A DNA stretch of 64,000 nt from CALOBA01 sp942491465. GTDB taxonomy: Bacteria > Pseudomonadota > Gammaproteobacteria > Chromatiales > Chromatiaceae. The notes beneath the pieces were generated by a model. The model ran no database searches. It was not told the DNA's origin and saw only the letters and a list, made by a program, of their open reading frames with translations. Made by a program: the position numbers and the translations under genes. Within the stretch, counting starts at the first letter, position 1, and each line of letters opens with the position of its first letter. This document shows positions 46,171 through 56,400 of this stretch, in pieces. The stretch is from positions 1 through 64,000 of the forward strand of contig CALOBA010000080.1 of the NCBI GenBank assembly GCA_942491465.1. Direction: 5' to 3'.

Positions 46171-47184
46171 TCAACGCCCGGACAGGGCCTGCTCCAGGCG
46201 CGCCCAGGCGCCCTCGTCGCCGGGCAGCCCGAGCCGCAGGGCCGACGGGTCATCGAAGCGGCGGGTGAGGATGCCGGCCTGGGCCAGGTGCTCATGCAGC
46301 CGGGCCGCCCGGGGCGTGGGCGCCCATTGAAACAGCGCCGTGCCGCCGGCGGGGGGCAGGCCGGCGTCGCGCATCAGTTGCGCCAGGCGCTCGCCGGCGG
46401 CGATCAGTCCGGGGCGGGTGGCGGCCTGCCAGGTCCGATCGGTCAGGGCCGCCGCGGCCACCTGCCGGGACGGGTTGGCGATGCACCAGGGACCGAGCCA
46501 GGCGGCCAGGTCGCGGATCAGCGCGGGCCAGGCCAACACGAAGCCGACCCGGGCCCCGGCCAGACCGAAGAACTTGCCGATGGAGCGCAGCAGGATCAGC
46601 CCCGGTCGCGGGCCGAGCGCGGCCAGGCTCTGCTCCGGGGTGGGGTCCATGAAGGCCTCGTCCACCACCAGCCAGCCGCCCTGCCCGGCCAGCCGTGCCT
46701 GCCAGGCCTGCAGCCGGTCCCGGCGGAAGCGCGCCCCGGTGGGATTGTTCGGGTGGATCAGCACCAGGACGTCGATGTCGCCCACCGCGGCATCGATCGC
46801 ATCGCCGGCCAGCGGCCGCACCCGATGGCCGGCGACCTGCCAGGCCCTGGCGTGCTCGGCATAGCCCGGTGCGATCACGCCCACGCGGCAGGGTGGGCGC
46901 AGCCGCGGCAGCGCGGCGATGGCCGCCTGGGAGCCCGCCACCGGCAGCAGGCTGGCGGCGTCGTGCCCGCTGCCGGCGCCGTAGTAGTCGAGGGCGGCGC
47001 CGGTCAGCGTGTCTTCGTCCTCCGGCAGACGGCACCAGTCGCCCAGGCCCGGCGGCACCGGCCAGCCGCGGGGGTTGATACCCGTGGACAGGTCGAGCCA
47101 GTCGGAGACCGGGATGCGATAGCGCGCGGCGGCGGCCCGCAGGCGCCCGCCATGGGGCAGCAGGCCCGCCCCTGCGTCAGGCAT
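46171..47184 (-). CDS. cobD: Threonine-phosphate decarboxylase
   Basis: 337 aa, PLP fold type I. Makes (R)-1-amino-2-propanol phosphate for the B12 nucleotide loop. Visible: DWLDLSTGINPRGWP, LLPVAGSQAAI, IHPNNPTGARF, PLP lysine region LLRSIGKFFGLAGARVGF and C-terminal LRLGLPGDE. The start overlaps the dsrS stop by 8 bp, so it is co-transcribed with dsrN-R-S. Confidence 0.92.
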   Translation of the reverse strand: MPDAGAGLLPHGGRLRAAAARYRIPVSDWLDLSTGINPRGWPVPPGLGDWCRLPEDEDTLTGAALDYYGAGSGHDAASLLPVAGSQAAIAALPRLRPPCRVGVIAPGYAEHARAWQVAGHRVRPLAGDAIDAAVGDIDVLVLIHPNNPTGARFRRDRLQAWQARLAGQGGWLVVDEAFMDPTPEQSLAALGPRPGLILLRSIGKFFGLAGARVGFVLAWPALIRDLAAWLGPWCIANPSRQVAAAALTDRTWQAATRPGLIAAGERLAQLMRDAGLPPAGGTALFQWAPTPRAARLHEHLAQAGILTRRFDDPSALRLGLPGDEGAWARLEQALSGR

Positions 47185-48301
47185 CGGCAGCGGACTGCAG
47201 CACCCGGATGCCCCCCGCGAGCACGTCGCTGACCGGCGCGAGCTTGCGCCGCATCAGGCTGCCGAGGGTGGTCGGGTCCGGCAGCAGGGACCGGATCAGG
47301 CCGTAGCCCGGGCCTGAGAGCAACCGCATGGCGCTGATCTGCGCCGCCGCCCCCGGCAGCAGCCGACAGCAGTCGCGCACCGCCGCACCGTCGGCGGCCA
47401 GGTAGGCGTCGGCGTCGGCCTGCAGGGCCTGCAGGGCCAGGTCCGGGTCGCCATCGGGGCGTAGGTCGGCAAAGTAGTCGCGCAGGACATCGAAGGCGGC
47501 GGTGACCACCTCCTGGGTCGGCGGCTTGGCCAGCACGGCGGCCATGGTCTTGAGGAAGGTCTGGCCGGGCGCCCCGGCGACACGGACCAGCAGCCGAGCA
47601 CAGGGGTTGCCGTCGGCGACGGCGCTGCTCAGCGCCGCCGCGACCGCCTCGGCATCGGCACGGGCCGCGACCTGCTGCGGCAGGTCGTCGGGCAGGGCCT
47701 GCAGGAAGCCCACCAGATAGGCCTGTTTGCGGCCGGACTTCTGCCACAGCTCCAGGCGCTGCTCGGCGTCGATCAGCCCCGGCTGGAGCACCAGCCGGAC
47801 CGAGGCCATGATCGCCTCGGCCTCGGTCTCGAAGGGCAGATAGTCGATCAGGTAGGCGGCCAGCGTCGGCCCCATGGCGCCGGCGGCGATGGTCGGATTC
47901 TCCAGCATGCGCCGGGCATTGCCGGCGTCCTCCATGGCCCACCAGGCCCGCCGCGCCAACTCGTCGGTCAGGCCCGGCGAGCCGACCGCGGCGACCACGG
48001 CCTCGGGCTCACCGAGCATCAGCAGCTGCTCCAGACTCTCGTCGCGCATCTGGCCCATGCGCGTCCAGCGGCGCAGATAGACCGGGTAGCCGCCGGGCGA
48101 GCCCAGGACGTGGCCGGAGATCAGCTCCTTGACCGCGCGCAGATAGGTCTCCGGTCGGCCGACGGGGTTGAGCGTCACCTTGGCCTCGCCCTTGTCGGAC
48201 AGGCCGTAGACGATCATCCGCGACTCGTCGATGCGGATCGCCTGGGGGCGGTTCGCCAACAGGACGTTGAGGCGGAAGCTGTCTTCGCTGCTGAGCTCCA
48301 T
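47177..48301 (-). CDS. dsrS: Sulfur oxidation protein DsrS
   Basis: 374 aa, soluble, mainly helical. The N-terminus SEDSFRLNVLLANRPQAIRIDESRM, LGSPGGYPVYLRRWTRMGQ and LTDELARRAWWAMEDAGNARRMLE fit DsrS of purple sulfur bacteria, a cytosolic protein linked to dsr expression. It follows dsrR by 25 bp. Assigned by recall of the family and by the dsrN-dsrR-dsrS order. Confidence 0.82.
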   Translation of the reverse strand: MELSSEDSFRLNVLLANRPQAIRIDESRMIVYGLSDKGEAKVTLNPVGRPETYLRAVKELISGHVLGSPGGYPVYLRRWTRMGQMRDESLEQLLMLGEPEAVVAAVGSPGLTDELARRAWWAMEDAGNARRMLENPTIAAGAMGPTLAAYLIDYLPFETEAEAIMASVRLVLQPGLIDAEQRLELWQKSGRKQAYLVGFLQALPDDLPQQVAARADAEAVAAALSSAVADGNPCARLLVRVAGAPGQTFLKTMAAVLAKPPTQEVVTAAFDVLRDYFADLRPDGDPDLALQALQADADAYLAADGAAVRDCCRLLPGAAAQISAMRLLSGPGYGLIRSLLPDPTTLGSLMRRKLAPVSDVLAGGIRVLQSAADA

Positions 48302-48326
48302 GATGGTCGGCGGCCGCGGGGCCCGC

Positions 48327-48641
48327 TCAGGCGTCGGTCGGGGGCTTGTAGTTCGGGTCTTTGGGGTTCAGGAACACGAACTGATGCTGGCCGTCGTCGA
48401 GCGCCACGAAGTCCATCACGGTATCGTCGAGCAGCGGCACGGACTCGGGCGCCATGACGATGTCGACCCCTTCGGATTTGAAGCGGATGTCGTCCTCGGA
48501 CGGTGCGTCGAAGCCCATGCGGTAGTCGAAGGCGCCGTCTTGGCCGCGGGCGGCGGCAAGCCGGAGACTCATGCCTTGGGTGCCGCCCTGCTCGGCGGCC
48601 TTGACGACCTGCTCGGCCGCCGCGGTGGTCAGTCTGAACAT
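48327..48641 (-). CDS. dsrR: DsrR, A-type scaffold-like protein without cysteines
   Basis: 104 aa with the HesB/IscA-like fold pattern (FRLTTAAAEQVVKAAEQ; MGFDAPSEDDIRFKSEGVDIVMAPESVPLLDDTVMDFV). It contains no cysteine at all, so it cannot bind a cluster like IscA; that lack is the defining trait of DsrR, involved in controlling dsr gene expression. Between dsrN and dsrS as in Allochromatium. Confidence 0.88.
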   Translation of the reverse strand: MFRLTTAAAEQVVKAAEQGGTQGMSLRLAAARGQDGAFDYRMGFDAPSEDDIRFKSEGVDIVMAPESVPLLDDTVMDFVALDDGQHQFVFLNPKDPNYKPPTDA

Positions 48642-48814
48642 GCTGCTGATCCTGTCGCTGTCTTCAATGTCGTTGATCGGTCGGGCCGGGGGGCGTTGGT
48701 GTCCGCCCCGGTGTGCTGCGCTCGCCCCGAAACATCGTTGTCGTCATGGCAGTTTCCAACCGCCGGCCGCGGATCGCACCGCTTTCGGGGCATCCGCGCG
48801 TCGAGCCCGCGACC

Positions 48815-50212
48815 TCAGCGTGGGGCTTCTCCGGCCAACACGGCCTGGATATGCGCCACGAAGCGGCGCGTCCAGTCGATCCCGCCGACATCGCGCAGAT
48901 GCGCGTAGCTGGCGAGCAGATTACCTTGCACCACGCCGTCGTGGCGACCGTCGATGCCGACCCCGCGCTGCACCTCGAAGCCGTAGACCCAGTCGGGATG
49001 GGGCTCGATGATCGCGGAATGATGGAACTCGTGGGCCGAGATCTCGCGCTCGAACGGCGTCAGCGACGGCCAGGGGAAGGTCTGGGTCTCGACCAGGCGC
49101 ACATAGCCGCGTCCTTGGGGGCGATCATGCATGGCCACGTCGGCGTCGAGCACGCCGCACATGCGCGCGGTCTTGCCGCCCCAATGCAGGCGTTCGCTCA
49201 GGTACATGAGCCCGCCGCATTCGGCGTAGGCCGGCCCGCCGCCGATGATGAAGTCGGCGATGGACGCGCGCATGAACGCATTCTGCTCCAGCTCCTGCAT
49301 CCGATATTCCGGGAAGCCGCCGCCGATGAACAGGGCATCGACCTCCGGCAGCATCGGGTCCCAGACCGGACTGAACGGCACCAGCTCGGCGCCGGCGCGC
49401 TGGAGCGCGAGCAGATCGTCCGGGTAGTAGAAGCCGAAGGCGTCGTCCCGGGCGATGCCGATGCGCACCGGCGAGCCCGCCACAAAGTCCGCCCCATCGG
49501 CGTCGTCCGGCTGGTCCCAGTCCGGCAGCGAGGCCGCCTGCGCCAGCTCGCCCACACGCTCGACGTCCACCGATGCGGCGACCACCGCGGCGATGCGGTC
49601 GATGGTCGTTTCCACGGCCAGGGCCTCGTTGCTGGGGATCAGGCCCAGGTGGCGCTCGGCGATGCTGATCTCGGGGGTCTTGGGCACGCAGCCCAGGACC
49701 GGGAGGTCGGTGTAGTGCTCCACGACGTTGCGCAGATTGGCCTCGTGGCGCGACCCGCCGACCTTGTTCAGGATCACGCCGGCCAGGTGGAGGTCCGGGT
49801 CGAAGGCCCGATAGCCGAGCAGCAGCGGGGCGACGCCGCGGGTCATCCCCTGCACGTCCACCACCAGCACCACCGGGGCGCCCAGCAGCTTGGCCAGCTC
49901 GGCGTTGCTGTTGCTCCCGCGCAGGTCGACGCTGTCGAACAATCCCACATTGCCCTCGATAAAGCCGATGTCGGCCTGCGCGCAGTGGCTCGCGAAGGCC
50001 TGGCGGATCTCATCGCGGGACATGGTGTGGTAGTCGAGATTGAAGCAGGGCCGTCCGGTGGACTGGCTCAGCCAGAGCGGGTCGATGTAGTCGGGCCCCT
50101 TCTTGAACGGCTGGACGCGCAGGCCCGCGCGCTGCAGCGAGCGCGTCAGGCCGATGCTGAGCGTGGTCTTGCCGGAGGAGCGGTGGGCGCCGGCGATGTA
50201 CAGGTGGGGCAT
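48815..50212 (-). CDS. dsrN: DsrN, siroheme amidase (CobB-like glutamine amidotransferase)
   Basis: 465 aa. The N-terminal ATP-dependent synthetase has GAHRSSGKTT and PFKKGPDYIDPLWLS; the C-terminal class I amidotransferase has ALFIGGGFPEYRMQELEQN and nucleophile Cys in AYAECGGLMYLS with HEFHHS. Homologous to cobyrinic a,c-diamide synthase; the dsrR-dsrS neighbours point to DsrN, which makes siro(heme)amide for reverse DsrAB. A CobB role in B12 synthesis cannot be excluded, given cobD in the same cluster. Confidence 0.85.
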   Translation of the reverse strand: MPHLYIAGAHRSSGKTTLSIGLTRSLQRAGLRVQPFKKGPDYIDPLWLSQSTGRPCFNLDYHTMSRDEIRQAFASHCAQADIGFIEGNVGLFDSVDLRGSNSNAELAKLLGAPVVLVVDVQGMTRGVAPLLLGYRAFDPDLHLAGVILNKVGGSRHEANLRNVVEHYTDLPVLGCVPKTPEISIAERHLGLIPSNEALAVETTIDRIAAVVAASVDVERVGELAQAASLPDWDQPDDADGADFVAGSPVRIGIARDDAFGFYYPDDLLALQRAGAELVPFSPVWDPMLPEVDALFIGGGFPEYRMQELEQNAFMRASIADFIIGGGPAYAECGGLMYLSERLHWGGKTARMCGVLDADVAMHDRPQGRGYVRLVETQTFPWPSLTPFEREISAHEFHHSAIIEPHPDWVYGFEVQRGVGIDGRHDGVVQGNLLASYAHLRDVGGIDWTRRFVAHIQAVLAGEAPR

Positions 50213-50298
50213 TGCTTAAGCGGGGCAAGTTGAGGAGGCCGAGGGCTTGGCCGACGGGCGGCCAAGTGTAGCACCGAGATGCCGTCGGGGCAGTGCGG

Positions 50299-51183
50299 TC
50301 AAGAGTGGCGTCGCCGCGGTGCCCCGCCCGCGGGCCGTCGCCGATCGCTCGCCCCCGGGGCCGCGCCCGGACGCTTCCGGCCGGAACCGCCGGGCTGCCG
50401 CGCCGGGGCCGCCAGGCCGGCCAGGGCACACAGCTCCACCAACTCGGTGTCGTCCAACTCGCGCCACTGGCGCGGCAGCGGTCGCGCACCGAGGATCACA
50501 TTGCCGAAACGCACCCGCTTGAGCCGGCTGACCTCGCAGCCCACGGCCTCCCAAAGCCGGCGCACCTCGCGGTTGCGGCCTTCCCGGAGCAGCACATGGA
50601 ACCATTGATTGGTGCCGCGACCGCCGGACTGGACGATCTCCTCGAAGCGCGCGGGCCCGTCGTCGAGCGCCACGCCGCGCACCAGACGCTGGAGCTGATC
50701 CGCGCTCACCTCGCCGTGGATGCGCACCGCATACTCGCGCTCGATGCCGCGGGAGGGATGCATCAGACGATTGGCCAGCTCGCCGTCGTTGGTGACCAAC
50801 AGCAGCCCCGCGGTGTTCAGGTCGAGCCGACCGACGCTGATCCAGCGCCCGTCGCGGATACCCGGCAAGTGGCGAAAGATGGTCGGGCGCCCCTCGGGGT
50901 CGCTGCGGCTGACCACCTCCCCCTCGGGCTTGTGATAGACCAGCACCTGGCGGCGCGCGCGGGCGCTGCTGCGGCGCTTGATCGGCTGGCCATCGACGCT
51001 GACGCGATCGCTGGCGCCGACCCGATCGCCAAGCTGGGCGAGCCGGCCGTTGACCCGCACCCGCCCGTCGCGAATCCAGCCCTCGATCTCCCGACGCGAG
51101 CCGAGCCCGGCCTCCGCCAGGGACTTTTGCAGACGCACGGGCTCGCTGTCGCCGTGATCGGCCTCGGATCTAAATCTTCGCAT
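50299..51183 (-). CDS. rluB: 23S rRNA pseudouridine synthase RluB family
   Basis: 294 aa from ATG 51183, 7 nt after GGAGGTG. N-terminal S4 domain (VRLQKSLAEAGLGSRREIEGWI), then the RsuA-type catalytic core with GRLDLNTAGLLLVTNDGEL (catalytic Asp) and LREGRNREVRRLWEAVG. A basic Gly/Pro-rich tail ends the protein. It overlaps scpB by 14 bp, a standard scpB-rluB pairing. Confidence 0.94.
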   Translation of the reverse strand: MRRFRSEADHGDSEPVRLQKSLAEAGLGSRREIEGWIRDGRVRVNGRLAQLGDRVGASDRVSVDGQPIKRRSSARARRQVLVYHKPEGEVVSRSDPEGRPTIFRHLPGIRDGRWISVGRLDLNTAGLLLVTNDGELANRLMHPSRGIEREYAVRIHGEVSADQLQRLVRGVALDDGPARFEEIVQSGGRGTNQWFHVLLREGRNREVRRLWEAVGCEVSRLKRVRFGNVILGARPLPRQWRELDDTELVELCALAGLAAPARQPGGSGRKRPGAAPGASDRRRPAGGAPRRRHS

Positions 51184-51877
51184 GCTCATCACCTCCAGGT
51201 TCGGCGGACGGCGCCGAATCGATTGCGTCGGGCGGCCCGTCATCGACATCCGCCGGCCCGTCATTCGCCGCTGCAGTCACCACGACCTGCAGCCCGTTGT
51301 CGTCGGCGAGGGCCTGCGCATCTTCGGGCAGGCCCAGGGCACCGGCAAAGGCCGGATCGCGGATCTCGGCCAGCGGCGGCAGCTCGTCGAGGGCGCGCAG
51401 CCCGAAGTAGTCCAGGAACCGCCGCGTGGTCGCCAACAGCGCCGGTCGCCCCGGGACCTCGCGATGACCGACCACCCGCACCCATTCGCGCTCCACCAGC
51501 GTCTTGACGATGTTGCTGCTGACGGCCACGCCGCGGATCTCCTCGATCTCGCCGCGGGTGATGGGCTGGCGGTAGGCGATCAGCGCCAGGGTCTCCAGCA
51601 GCGCCCGGGAGTAGCGCGCCGGGCGCTCTTCCCAGAGCCGGGAGACCCAGGGGGCACAGGCCTGGCGCACCTGAATGCGCCAGCCGCCGGCCACCTCGAT
51701 CAGCTCCATCCCGCGCCCCGCGTAGTCCTGCATCAGGGCCGCGATCGCCGCCTGCACATCGCCGCGCAGCGGGCGCTCCTCGTCGCCGAACAGCGCCAGG
51801 ATGCGGTCCAGCGTCAGCGGGCCGCCGGCGGCCAACAGCGCACCCTCGACGATCTGCTTCAGCGGCGGCGCGCTCAT
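51170..51877 (-). CDS. scpB: Segregation and condensation protein B
   Basis: 235 aa from ATG 51877, overlapping the dapC stop by 4 bp. Winged-helix segments typical of ScpB: VEGALLAAGGPLTLDRILALF and RALLETLALIAYRQPITRGEIEEIRGVAVSSNIVKTL, then FLDYFGLRALDELPPL. With ScpA and Smc it forms the bacterial condensin. An Ala/Asp-rich tail of ~45 residues follows the core. Confidence 0.95.
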   Translation of the reverse strand: MSAPPLKQIVEGALLAAGGPLTLDRILALFGDEERPLRGDVQAAIAALMQDYAGRGMELIEVAGGWRIQVRQACAPWVSRLWEERPARYSRALLETLALIAYRQPITRGEIEEIRGVAVSSNIVKTLVEREWVRVVGHREVPGRPALLATTRRFLDYFGLRALDELPPLAEIRDPAFAGALGLPEDAQALADDNGLQVVVTAAANDGPADVDDGPPDAIDSAPSAEPGGDEHAKI

Positions 51878-53088
51878 CGCCGACGCTGAAGGGCATCGGC
51901 CAAGTCGCGGATATGCTGCGCGGCCTCGACACACTCATCCAGCGGCTGCACCAGGGCAATGCGCACGAAGCCCTGCCCCGGTAGCCCCCCGTCGTCACCG
52001 CCGCGCGAGAGAAAGGACCCCGGCAGCACGGTCACGTTGGCCCGCGCGTAGAGTTCGCGGGCGAAGGCCGCATCGTCCCCCGGCACCCGCAGCCACAGAT
52101 AGAAGCCGGCATCGGGCCGACCCACGTCGAGCACCGGCGCAAGCACCCGCAGCACGGCCTCGAAACGTTGGCGGTAGCGGCATCGATTCTCGATCACATG
52201 CGCCTCGTCACCCCAGGCGGCCAGGCTCGCGTGCTGGTGCTGCAAGGGCATGGCGCAGCCGTGGTAGGTGCGATAGGCCAAGAAGCGTTCGATGATACGG
52301 GCATCGCCGGCGACAAAGCCGGAGCGAAGCCCCGGGGCATTGGAGCGCTTCGACAGGCTGTGAAAGACGACGCAGTTGCGGAAATCCTCCCGTCCGAGAC
52401 TCGCCGCCGCCTGCAGCAGCCCCGGCGGCGGATTCAACTCGTCGGGGTAGATCTCCGAGTAGCATTCGTCGCCGGCGATGACAAAGTCGTGCTCGATGGC
52501 CAGCGCCACCAGCTCGCGCAGCGTCGCCAGGTCCACCACCGCGCCGGTGGGGTTGCCCGGCGAGCACAGATACAGCAGCCGGCAGCGCCGCCAGGTCGCG
52601 TCATCCACCGCCGAGAAATCCGGGATCAACCCGGTCTCCGGCGTGCACGGCAGGAAGCCGGGCTCGGCGCCGGCGAGCAGGGCCGCGCCCTCGTAGATCT
52701 GGTAGAACGGGTTCGGCATCAGCACCAGCGGCGAGTCCGCCGGGTCGATCACCGCCTGGGCGAACGCGAACAGCGCCTCCCGCGTGCCGTTGACCGGCAG
52801 GATGTGCCGCTCCGGGTCCAAGGCCGCTGCCGGCAGCCCGAAGCGCCGCGTCAGCCAGGCGGCGATCTGCCCGCGCAGGGGCGCCATGCCGCGGGTGGTC
52901 GGATAGGACGCGAGGCCGTGCAGATGGGCCATCAGCGCCTCGCGGATCAAGGCCGGCGTCGCATCCTGCGGCTCGCCGATGGACAGGACGATGGCCGGTC
53001 GGTCGGCCGGTGGCTCGACCCCCTGCTTCAGGGCCGCGAGCTTCTCAAACGGATAGGGCTGGAGCAGGTCCAGATTAGGGTTCATCAT
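51874..53088 (-). CDS. dapC: Succinyldiaminopimelate transaminase
   Basis: 404 aa from ATG 53088 (a second ATG is at 53085). PLP-dependent aminotransferase of lysine/diaminopimelate synthesis. Visible: NPNLDLLQPYPFEKLAAL start, CSPGNPTGAVVD, AGDECYSEIYPDE and PLP lysine region FHSLSKRSNAPGLRSGFVAGD. First gene of the overlapping dapC-scpB-rluB set. Confidence 0.93.
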   Translation of the reverse strand: MMNPNLDLLQPYPFEKLAALKQGVEPPADRPAIVLSIGEPQDATPALIREALMAHLHGLASYPTTRGMAPLRGQIAAWLTRRFGLPAAALDPERHILPVNGTREALFAFAQAVIDPADSPLVLMPNPFYQIYEGAALLAGAEPGFLPCTPETGLIPDFSAVDDATWRRCRLLYLCSPGNPTGAVVDLATLRELVALAIEHDFVIAGDECYSEIYPDELNPPPGLLQAAASLGREDFRNCVVFHSLSKRSNAPGLRSGFVAGDARIIERFLAYRTYHGCAMPLQHQHASLAAWGDEAHVIENRCRYRQRFEAVLRVLAPVLDVGRPDAGFYLWLRVPGDDAAFARELYARANVTVLPGSFLSRGGDDGGLPGQGFVRIALVQPLDECVEAAQHIRDLADALQRRR

Positions 53089-53433
53089 GCGGTACGTCGA
53101 TGGCGCCGCGCCCTCGGGCGCAAACCTCACAGTATAAGCGCCGGACAGGGCCAATGGGTGCGCCGGTGGGCGTTGGCGGGACGGGCCTTGATCATCGCTC
53201 CGGCTACTCTGCTCAACGCTCAGCTGTCGTTCGGCCGGTTTTGGCCGGAACGATTGTCAATGTCTGCTTGTGTGCAACAATGGTAGGTATGGGTCATATC
53301 CCCTAAGCAGGGGATGTGCCGCTCCCCTCGGGCGCTCACCCGTCCACAGCACCTCGGGCCTCTGCCGGATCGAGCATCACGGCACCCAAGCACCGGTCGG
53401 GATCGGCCCGAAATCTAAAAGTGTCACCCCCAA
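53089..53433. other. Divergent intergenic region with a small hairpin
   Basis: About 345 bp between dapC and the signalling operon. A perfect 7-bp stem ATCCCCT / AGGGGAT with a 4-nt loop lies at 53298-53315, without a T-tract; it could mark a leader or a regulator site. No gene is recognised. Confidence 0.4.
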
Positions 53434-56400
53434 GTGCCCGTTTCAACATCAGACGCGCGAGCAGGTCCGTCGAGACCGGAGACAACCCCCTTGATCAAGC
53501 CGCGCCCCCTCGCACCCCCGTATATCGTCGGCATCGGCTCATCCGCCGGCGGCCTCGAGGCCCTGAAGCTGTTCATCAGCAACATCCCCGCCGACACCCG
53601 GCTGGCCTATCTGATCGCCCAGCACATGTCGCCGCAGCACCGCGCCATGCTGACGGAGCTGCTCGCCAAGCAGACCAGCATCCCTGTCGATGTGGCCGTG
53701 GACGACCTGCCGGTGGAGGCCGGCCACATCTACGTCTGTCCGCCGAACGCCGACCTCTGCGTGCATGACGACCGGCTGCGCCTGACCAAGCCGTCCCAGG
53801 CGATCGGCCCCAAGCCCTGCATCGATACCCTGTTCAACAGCTTGGCCGGGCAACGCGGCGAGCGCTGTGCGGGTGTGGTGCTCTCGGGCACGGGCTCCGA
53901 CGGTGCGCACGGCAGCCGGGCGATCCGCACCAAGGGCGGCCTGACCATCGCGCAGGACCCCAAGACCGCCCAATACGGGGCCATGCCCCAGGCGGCAATC
54001 GCCTTGGGCGGCGCCGAGCTGATCATGGCCCCGGAGGACATCGGTCATCAGATCAATGCCTTACTCGAGTCGCCGCGGGCGCCTGGCGCGCCCATGCAGC
54101 GGGTCAGCAGCATCTCGGAAGGCCCCCTCGACGACATCATCAACGGCATCTGGCAACGCCAGCAGCTGGATTTCTCCAAGTACAAGGACTCCACCATTGC
54201 CCGGCAGCTCGACCGTCGCCTGGCGACCCTCCAGCTCGACGACCTGAAGGCCTACGCCGCCTTCGTGCGCGAGCGCCCGGAGGAACTCGACGCCTTGGCG
54301 AAGAGTTTTCTGATCTCGGTCACCGCCTTCTTCCGCGACGGCGAGGCGTTCGACGCCATCCGCGAGGCGATTGACGTCATCGTCGCCGGCAAGGAGCGGG
54401 GCGACCCGATCCGCATCTGGGTACCGGGCGTCGGCACCGGCGAGGAGGCCTACAGCCTCGCCATCCTGGTCAACGAGGCCATCCGCGGCGACGTCAAGCG
54501 CAACCCGGTGCAGATCTTTGCCACCGATGTCGACGTCGATGCCATCGCCCATGCCCGCAAAGGCGTCTACCCCGAGACCCTGCTGGAGGCCATGAAACCG
54601 GGGCGTATTGCGCGCTACTTCACGGCCACCGCGAACGGCTACCAGATCGACCGTCGCATCCACGAGATGGTGATTTTTGCCCGCCAGGATCTCACCCGGG
54701 ACCCGCCCTTCCTGCGCCTGGACCTGATCTCCTGCCGCAACGTGATGATCTATTTCAAGCCCGAGCTTCAGCAGCACCTGTTTCAGGTCTTCCACTATGC
54801 CCTCAATCCGGGCGGGCGGCTGTTCCTCGGCAGTTCCGAGGTCATCGGCGGTGCCACCAACCTGTTCAAGCAGGCGCATAAGGCACGCATCTTCCTGCGC
54901 AACGACCTGGTGCCGCCACCGACCCCGAGGCTGACCCATTTGCACAGTCGGATCAGCGTCTTGAATCCGCTGCAGCCGGTCGCCAAGCCACCGCCCGATC
55001 CCAAGCTGCTGCTGCGCGAGCAGCTCGCCCGCGCCTATGCACCACCGAGTGTGCTGCTGGACGCCGACAACAAGCTGGTGGAGCTGTTCGGACCGACGCA
55101 ACCCTATTTCCAGCTCTGCGAGGGCGGCGCGCAGCTCGACGTACTGCGCCTGATCCGCCCGGACCTGCGCACCGAGCTGCGCGCCCTGATCCATCGCGTG
55201 CGCCAGGGCGGCGTCGCAAGCGCCAGCGGCCAGGAGCGCTTTGCGGACGGCGCCGATACGGGCATGCGCATCACCGTCGCCCAGCTCTCGCAGGAGGAGG
55301 GCGGGTCGGAGGCCCTGCGGCTGAGCTTCGAGTCCGTCGAGCGCAAGACGGGCAGGCGGCGCCCGCTCGAGCACGCGCCCGACCAGATCGACGACGGCGA
55401 GATGGAAGACCGGCTCGGCATGCTCCAGGACGAACTCACCAGCACCCGCGAGCACCTGCAGACGGTGATCGAGGAGCTGGAGACCTCGAACGAGGAGTTG
55501 CTGTCCTTGAACGAGGAGATGCAAGCCTCCGGCGAGGAGCTGCAGGCCTCCAACGAGGAGCTGGCCACCGCCAACGAGGAGCTGCAGGCCACCAACGAAG
55601 AACTCTCGACGGTCAACGACGAACTCCAGGACAAGACCCAAGAGGTGGTCAGCACCCTGGAGGATCTGGAGAACATCCAGGACGCCGCCTCGGTGGCCAT
55701 CGTCGTGCTGGACAGGGACCTGCTCATCTCCCGCTTCAATGCCCGCGCCGTGCGCCAGATCGGCCTCACGGAGGGAGACATCGGGCACAACCTGACGGCC
55801 CTGCCGATCCGGCTGCCGCAGAGCGGTATCCAGTCGCGGCTGCGCAAGGCCATCGACGGCACGACGATCGAACCCTTCGAACTCGACCTCGGCGACGGCG
55901 TCTGCCAGATCGATATCCGCCCGTACCTGGACAAAGAGGGCAACATCAAGGGTGCCGTGCTGAGCATGGCCGACATCACCGAGCTGAAGAACCGGGAGCT
56001 GGCCCTGCGCGAGGCCAACCGGCTGTTTGAGACCTTCGCCGCCGCCAACCAGGCGGTCATCTGGGTCCAGGAGCCCGGCTTCGGCCCCATGCGATACGTC
56101 AACCCGGCCTTCCGCCAGCTCTACGGCCTGGACCCGCAGATGCTGTTGCGCGACCCGGAGTATCTGTTCAAGGTCATGCACGAGGCCGATGCCGAGGCGC
56201 TGCGCCAGGCCCACCAGCACACCACCGACGCGCCTTGGTCGGTCCTGACGCGCATCATCCACCCCAAGGACGGCGCCATTCATTGGCTGCGTACCCGGGC
56301 CTTTCCGATCCAGGAGGGCGGGCGGCTGCGCTATCTGGTGGGCTTCACCTTCGATGTGACGGCGGATCTGGAACAGGGCGCCGGCGATGTGGACCTGTGC

